From contig OZ244045.1 of the NCBI GenBank assembly GCA_965215295.1, positions 558,001-622,000 of the forward strand: a DNA stretch of 64,000 nucleotides. Direction: 5' to 3'. Positions 60,801 through 64,000 of the stretch are shown here, piece after piece (the first letter of the stretch is position 1; each line of letters begins with the position of its first letter). The notes below the pieces were generated by a model. That model was not told the DNA's origin. It saw only the letters and a list, made by a program, of their open reading frames with translations, and did not search any database. The position numbers and the translations under genes are program-made. This stretch comes from HK1 sp965215295. GTDB taxonomy: Bacteria; Pseudomonadota; Gammaproteobacteria; HK1.

Positions 60801-61757
60801 ATGGGCAGTCAGGTGTCGGAGCACGTTCCGGTCATGCTCGACGAGGTCGTCGAGGCGGTTGCGCCTCGTCCCGGAGGCCGATACGTCGATTGCACGTTCG
60901 GGCGCGGCGGCCACGCCCGGGCCGTACTCGAGCGGATCGGACCGACGGGCCGGATGCTGGCAATCGATCGCGACCCCCAGGCGGTGGCTGCGGCTCGCGA
61001 CCTCGGCCGTTCCGATCCCCGGCTTTCGTTGCGTCACGCCCGTTTCGGCGAGATCGGCGAAATCGCAAGAGCTGCCGGCCTGGCCGGGAGTGTCGACGCG
61101 GTCGTGATGGATCTCGGGGTCTCCTCCTCCCAGCTCGATCGGCCGGAGCGCGGATTCAGCTTCCTGAACGACGGTCCGCTGGACATGCGGATGGATCCCG
61201 GCGCCGGCGTGTCCGCGGCCGAATGGCTCGCGAGTGCCTCGGAGCGGGAGATCGGGCAGGTGTTGCGCCGGTATGGCGACGAGCGAGCGGCGCGCCGCAT
61301 CGCCCGTGCAATCGTGGCCGAGCGCGAGCGCGGCGCTCCGATAGCGACCACCCGACGGTTGGCGTCCATTGTCGAGAGCGTCGTGCGAAGGAGCGGAGTC
61401 CGTCCCCGGCGAGTGCATCCCGCGACCCGCACCTTCCAGTCGATCCGCATGCATGTCAACGACGAGCTGGGTGAGCTCCGGCGCGGACTCGCGGCGACGC
61501 CGGAACTGCTCGCTCCGGGCGGGCGGCTCGTCGTGCTCAGCTTCCACTCGATCGAAGACCGCATCGTCAAACGCTTCATGCGGGGAGACGGCGCGGCTTC
61601 CGCGCATCCACGCCGCCTGCCGATCCCCGGTTCCGCCTCCCGCCACGGCGGCGCCATGACACCGCTCATGCGCGCCCGGAGACCGAGCGAAGGCGAGGTC
61701 GCGGCGAACCCTCGCGCACGCAGCGCGGTGCTGCGGGTGGCGGAACGGAGCCGGTGA
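60801..61757 (+). CDS. rsmH: 16S rRNA (cytosine-1402-N4)-methyltransferase RsmH
   Basis: 318 residues. SAM-binding fold with HVPVMLDEVVEAV, DCTFGRGGHARAVLE, LAIDRDPQAVA, VVMDLGVSSSQLDRPERGFSF and the C-terminal LSFHSIEDRIVKRFM and NPRARSAVLRVAER motifs. Methylates N4 of C1402, the nucleotide that RsmI methylates on the ribose. ATG 60801 directly precedes the conserved start; upstream codons in the same frame lack similarity. Its stop overlaps the ftsL start. Confidence 0.95.
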   Translation: MGSQVSEHVPVMLDEVVEAVAPRPGGRYVDCTFGRGGHARAVLERIGPTGRMLAIDRDPQAVAAARDLGRSDPRLSLRHARFGEIGEIARAAGLAGSVDAVVMDLGVSSSQLDRPERGFSFLNDGPLDMRMDPGAGVSAAEWLASASEREIGQVLRRYGDERAARRIARAIVAERERGAPIATTRRLASIVESVVRRSGVRPRRVHPATRTFQSIRMHVNDELGELRRGLAATPELLAPGGRLVVLSFHSIEDRIVKRFMRGDGAASAHPRRLPIPGSASRHGGAMTPLMRARRPSEGEVAANPRARSAVLRVAERSR

Positions 61758-62032
61758 TGCGGACCGCGATCGCCGTCTCGTGCCTCCTGCTCGGCGTCGT
61801 CGCGAGCGCGGTAGGGGTCGTCTGGGTGCATCACGAACGCCGGAGCCTGTCCGTCGAGCTCGACGAAGCCGACGCCCGGCGCGACCGGCTCCAGGTCGAG
61901 TGGGGCAGGCTCCAGATCGAGCAGAGCACCTGGGCCGCAAGCGATCGAATCGAGCGGACCGCGGCGGAGAAGCTGAACCTCCACCTGTCCCGTGCCGGCG
62001 CGACGGTCCTCGTCACCGGCCGCGGTGATTGA
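61757..62032 (+). CDS. ftsL: cell division protein FtsL
   Basis: 91 residues, typical FtsL size: short cytoplasmic N-terminus, one transmembrane helix (about 4-24), and a periplasmic leucine-zipper-like coiled coil (about 28-75). FtsL works with FtsB and FtsQ to activate FtsWI at the septum. Starts within the rsmH stop (ATG 61757, GTG 61754 possible) and is followed after 3 bases by ftsI. Sequence similarity is low, as usual for FtsL; position and topology carry the call. Confidence 0.9.
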   Translation: MRTAIAVSCLLLGVVASAVGVVWVHHERRSLSVELDEADARRDRLQVEWGRLQIEQSTWAASDRIERTAAEKLNLHLSRAGATVLVTGRGD

Positions 62033-62035
62033 GCG

Positions 62036-63775
62036 ATGGGCGGCCACGAGCGCGTGAAGTCGATCTTTCACCGGCGGCGGATCGTCGCCGCCGGCGTCAT
62101 CGCGTTCGCCGCCGTGCTGAGTTGGCGCATGGTCGACCTGCAGCTCAATCGCAACGTGTTTCTCACGGAAGAGGGCGAGGCCCGGCACCTGCGCATCGAG
62201 AGGATTCCCGCCCATCGAGGGATGCTCCTCGATCGCAACGGCGAGCCGTTGGCGGTCAGCACCCCGCTCGCGTCGGTGTGGGTGAACCCGAAGAAGCTCG
62301 TGAACTCGCGTGCGCGGTGGCCGGAGCTCGAGCGGGCGCTCGCCCTCGGCCCGGGCTCCATCGAGCACGCGATGGAAGGGCGGAGCCGGCGCGAGTTCGT
62401 CTATGTCCGCCGCCATGTCGATCCGTCCGTCGCCGAAGCGGTCGACGCCCTGGAGATGGACGGCGTACACCTGAAGCCGGAGTACCGGCGCTACTATCCG
62501 ATGGGTGCGGCGGCCAGTCACGTCCTCGGGTTCACCAGTATCGACGATGCCGGCCAGGAGGGACTCGAGCTCGCACTCGACGGCGTCCTTTCCGGCGAGA
62601 ACGGCGCGCGGCGGGTCATCAAGGACCGGCTGGGGCGGATCGTGGAGAGCCTCGAGAGGATCCGCCCCGCTCGTCCCGGGCGCGACGTCGTCCTGAGCAT
62701 CGATCGGCGGATCCAGTCCGTCGCCTATCGGGCGTTGCTGCAGGGGGTGCAGCGCCACCGCGCCCGCGCCGGGTCCGCGGTGGTGCTGGACGTACGCACC
62801 GGAGAAGTGCTCGCGGTCGTCAACCTGCCTTCATTCAATCCGAACGACCGGGGCGACCGGTCGAGCTGGCGTTTTCGAAACCGGGCCGTGACCGATCTGC
62901 TGGAGCCGGGCTCCACGATCAAGCCGTTCACGGTCGCCGCGGCGTTGCAGGCGGGCATCGTCCGTCCGGACACGACGATGGACACGCGCCCGGGCTTCCT
63001 GAAGGTTGGCCGGCACACGGTCTGGGACGTGCGGAACTACGGTGTCATCGATATCCGGAAAGTCATCAAGAAGTCGAGCAACGTAGGCGCGGGAAAGCTC
63101 GCGCTCGCACTGCATTCCGCCGACCTGTGGCGGATGTTCCGCCAGGCGGGTTTCGGGGCCTCGACCGGGAGCGGTTTCCCCGGCGAGCGGAAGGGCACGC
63201 TGACCGACTTCGCCGGCTGGGGCGAGATCCACCGCGTCACCCTGTCCTTCGGGTACGGACTCGCCGCCACTCCGCTGCAGGTCGCGCGCGCCTACGCCGC
63301 ATTCGGCACCGGCGGCGAGCTTCCGGCCGTCAGCTTCCTCAGGACCGGCGGCACGCCGTCCACTTCGCAGGTGATGCCGGCTCCCGTCGCCGCCCGGATC
63401 CTCGAAATGCTTGAGGAAGCGGTCGAGCCGGACGGAACCGGGCATCGCGCGCGAGTGGCCGGTTACCGCGTCGGAGGGAAGACCGGCACGACCAGGAAGT
63501 CGGAAGCGGGTGGCTACAGCGAGGACCGCTATCACTCGACGTTCGCCGGGCTGGCCCCGATGAGTGACCCCAGGCTCTCGGTGGTGGTGGTCATCGACGA
63601 GCCCGGGGGCCGGGCGTACTACGGCGGCACGGTCGCGGCTCCGGTGTTTTCCGACATCGTGGAGGGCTCGCTGCGCGTGCTCGGCATCGCACCCGACGAC
63701 CCGGAAGTGATCCGGACCCCCGGGATCAACGTCGCGGCCGCGCCGCCGGACGGGGTACCGGAGAGATCCCCGTGA
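62036..63775 (+). CDS. ftsI: septal peptidoglycan transpeptidase FtsI (PBP3)
   Basis: 579 residues. N-terminal anchor helix (about 15-32), pedestal domain, then the class B penicillin-binding transpeptidase with S293-T-I-K296 (active-site serine), S347-S-N349 and K482-T-G-T. Blocks HRGMLLDRNGEPLAVS and YYPMGAAASHVLGFT are typical. Makes septal cross-links with FtsW. Ends in a GTGA overlap with murE. Confidence 0.96.
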   Translation: MGGHERVKSIFHRRRIVAAGVIAFAAVLSWRMVDLQLNRNVFLTEEGEARHLRIERIPAHRGMLLDRNGEPLAVSTPLASVWVNPKKLVNSRARWPELERALALGPGSIEHAMEGRSRREFVYVRRHVDPSVAEAVDALEMDGVHLKPEYRRYYPMGAAASHVLGFTSIDDAGQEGLELALDGVLSGENGARRVIKDRLGRIVESLERIRPARPGRDVVLSIDRRIQSVAYRALLQGVQRHRARAGSAVVLDVRTGEVLAVVNLPSFNPNDRGDRSSWRFRNRAVTDLLEPGSTIKPFTVAAALQAGIVRPDTTMDTRPGFLKVGRHTVWDVRNYGVIDIRKVIKKSSNVGAGKLALALHSADLWRMFRQAGFGASTGSGFPGERKGTLTDFAGWGEIHRVTLSFGYGLAATPLQVARAYAAFGTGGELPAVSFLRTGGTPSTSQVMPAPVAARILEMLEEAVEPDGTGHRARVAGYRVGGKTGTTRKSEAGGYSEDRYHSTFAGLAPMSDPRLSVVVVIDEPGGRAYYGGTVAAPVFSDIVEGSLRVLGIAPDDPEVIRTPGINVAAAPPDGVPERSP

Positions 63776-64000
63776 TCGCGCCGGCGGGCGAAGCGTCGGC
63801 CGGTCCGAGCTTGGGGACGCTCCTGGATGGATACGCTTCGATCCCCGCCGGCCTCGACAGTGCGGTAACGGCCGTGTGCGACGACAGCCGTACGGTCGCA
63901 CCCGGGGCGCTGTTCTTCGCCCGCCGGGGCTTGCGGGTGGATGCGAGCAGGTTCGTGGGCCGCGCGATCGCATCGGGCGCCGCCGCGGCGGTCGTCGAGG
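63772..64000 (+). CDS. murE: UDP-MurNAc-tripeptide synthetase MurE, N-terminal part
   Basis: Runs off the window after 76 codons. GTG start overlaps the ftsI stop. VCDDSRTVAPGALFFARRG and the following VGRAIASGAAAAVVE match the MurE N-terminal domain that holds the UDP-MurNAc nucleotide. MurE adds the third amino acid (meso-diaminopimelate in gammaproteobacteria) to the stem peptide; the residue-selecting motif is not yet reached. Confidence 0.88.
   Translation, partial: MIAPAGEASAGPSLGTLLDGYASIPAGLDSAVTAVCDDSRTVAPGALFFARRGLRVDASRFVGRAIASGAAAAVVE

Noticed and set aside
1..64000. Insertion sequences, integrases or prophage genes
   Set aside because: No transposase, integrase or phage structural gene was recognised in the window.
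1..64000. tRNA or ribosomal RNA genes
   Set aside because: No cloverleaf with the GTTCRA arm or conserved rRNA segment was noticed; a dedicated scan would be needed to be certain.

Overview
The window is a high-GC chromosomal segment from a bacterium that is most probably a gammaproteobacterium. The evidence is a set of conserved blocks in gammaproteobacterial order: petA-petB-petC followed by sspA and sspB; lpoA-yraN with a BON lipoprotein, divergent from rsmI; a class A RNase P RNA; and the start of the division and cell-wall cluster (mraZ, rsmH, ftsL, ftsI, murE). Cytochrome b carries PVWY instead of PEWY, which to my knowledge also fits beta/gammaproteobacteria. I cannot name the genus. 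Many CoA-dependent catabolic enzymes, a Rieske oxygenase, an ankyrin-repeat protein, a TTC38-like protein and a Calx-beta surface protein would suit a marine or host-associated heterotroph, but that is inference.

Layout. 1-3.6 kb: C-terminal part of a large Calx-beta protein ending in an outer-membrane barrel. 3.9-8.5 kb: acyl-CoA dehydrogenase, NDP-forming acyl-CoA synthetase, a lone Phd-type antitoxin and a crotonase-fold enzyme. 8.7-10.8 kb: DUF898 membrane protein translationally coupled to an M48 protease. 11-20 kb: isocitrate-lyase-family enzyme, TTC38-like protein, AvtA, a PanE-like reductase, an alpha-methylacyl-CoA racemase and a divergent HAD phosphatase, separated by gaps full of tandem repeats. 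20-23.6 kb: an EndoQ-type PHP nuclease fused to a UvrD-type helicase. 23.6-26.7 kb: molybdenum cofactor operon mobA-mobB-moeA-moaB. 26.9-30.2 kb: Rieske oxygenase, SDR, DUF6494 and class II aldolase genes. 30.3-40.3 kb: fdhD and a formate dehydrogenase cluster (DUF3305, DUF3306, polyferredoxin, TorD-like chaperone, small Tat protein, FdhA, FdhB, small lipoprotein, FdhC) closed by a strong terminator. 40.6-46 kb: nucleoside transporter, a short CRISPR-like repeat cluster, ankyrin protein, a FadN-like bifunctional beta-oxidation enzyme and an unknown protein. 46.5-50.6 kb: cytochrome bc1 genes and sspAB. 50.7-54.9 kb: BON lipoprotein, yraN, lpoA, rsmI. 55.3-59 kb: Tat-exported solute-binding protein and a CocE/NonD hydrolase. 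59.4-64 kb: rnpB, then mraZ through the truncated murE.

How it works together. The Mo-cofactor operon, fdhD and the fdh cluster together make a periplasmic, cysteine-type Mo/W formate dehydrogenase that would feed electrons through a b-type cytochrome to quinone; cytochrome bc1 is encoded 6 kb further on. The acyl-CoA genes (dehydrogenase, ligase, hydratase-like enzyme, racemase, FadN-like protein) point to breakdown of fatty or branched acids.

The most unusual property is an abundance of GC-rich minisatellites with many different periods (11, 12, 18, 23, 45, about 67, 72 and 137 bp), both between genes and inside coding linkers, plus three 28-bp repeats at an exact 61-bp period.
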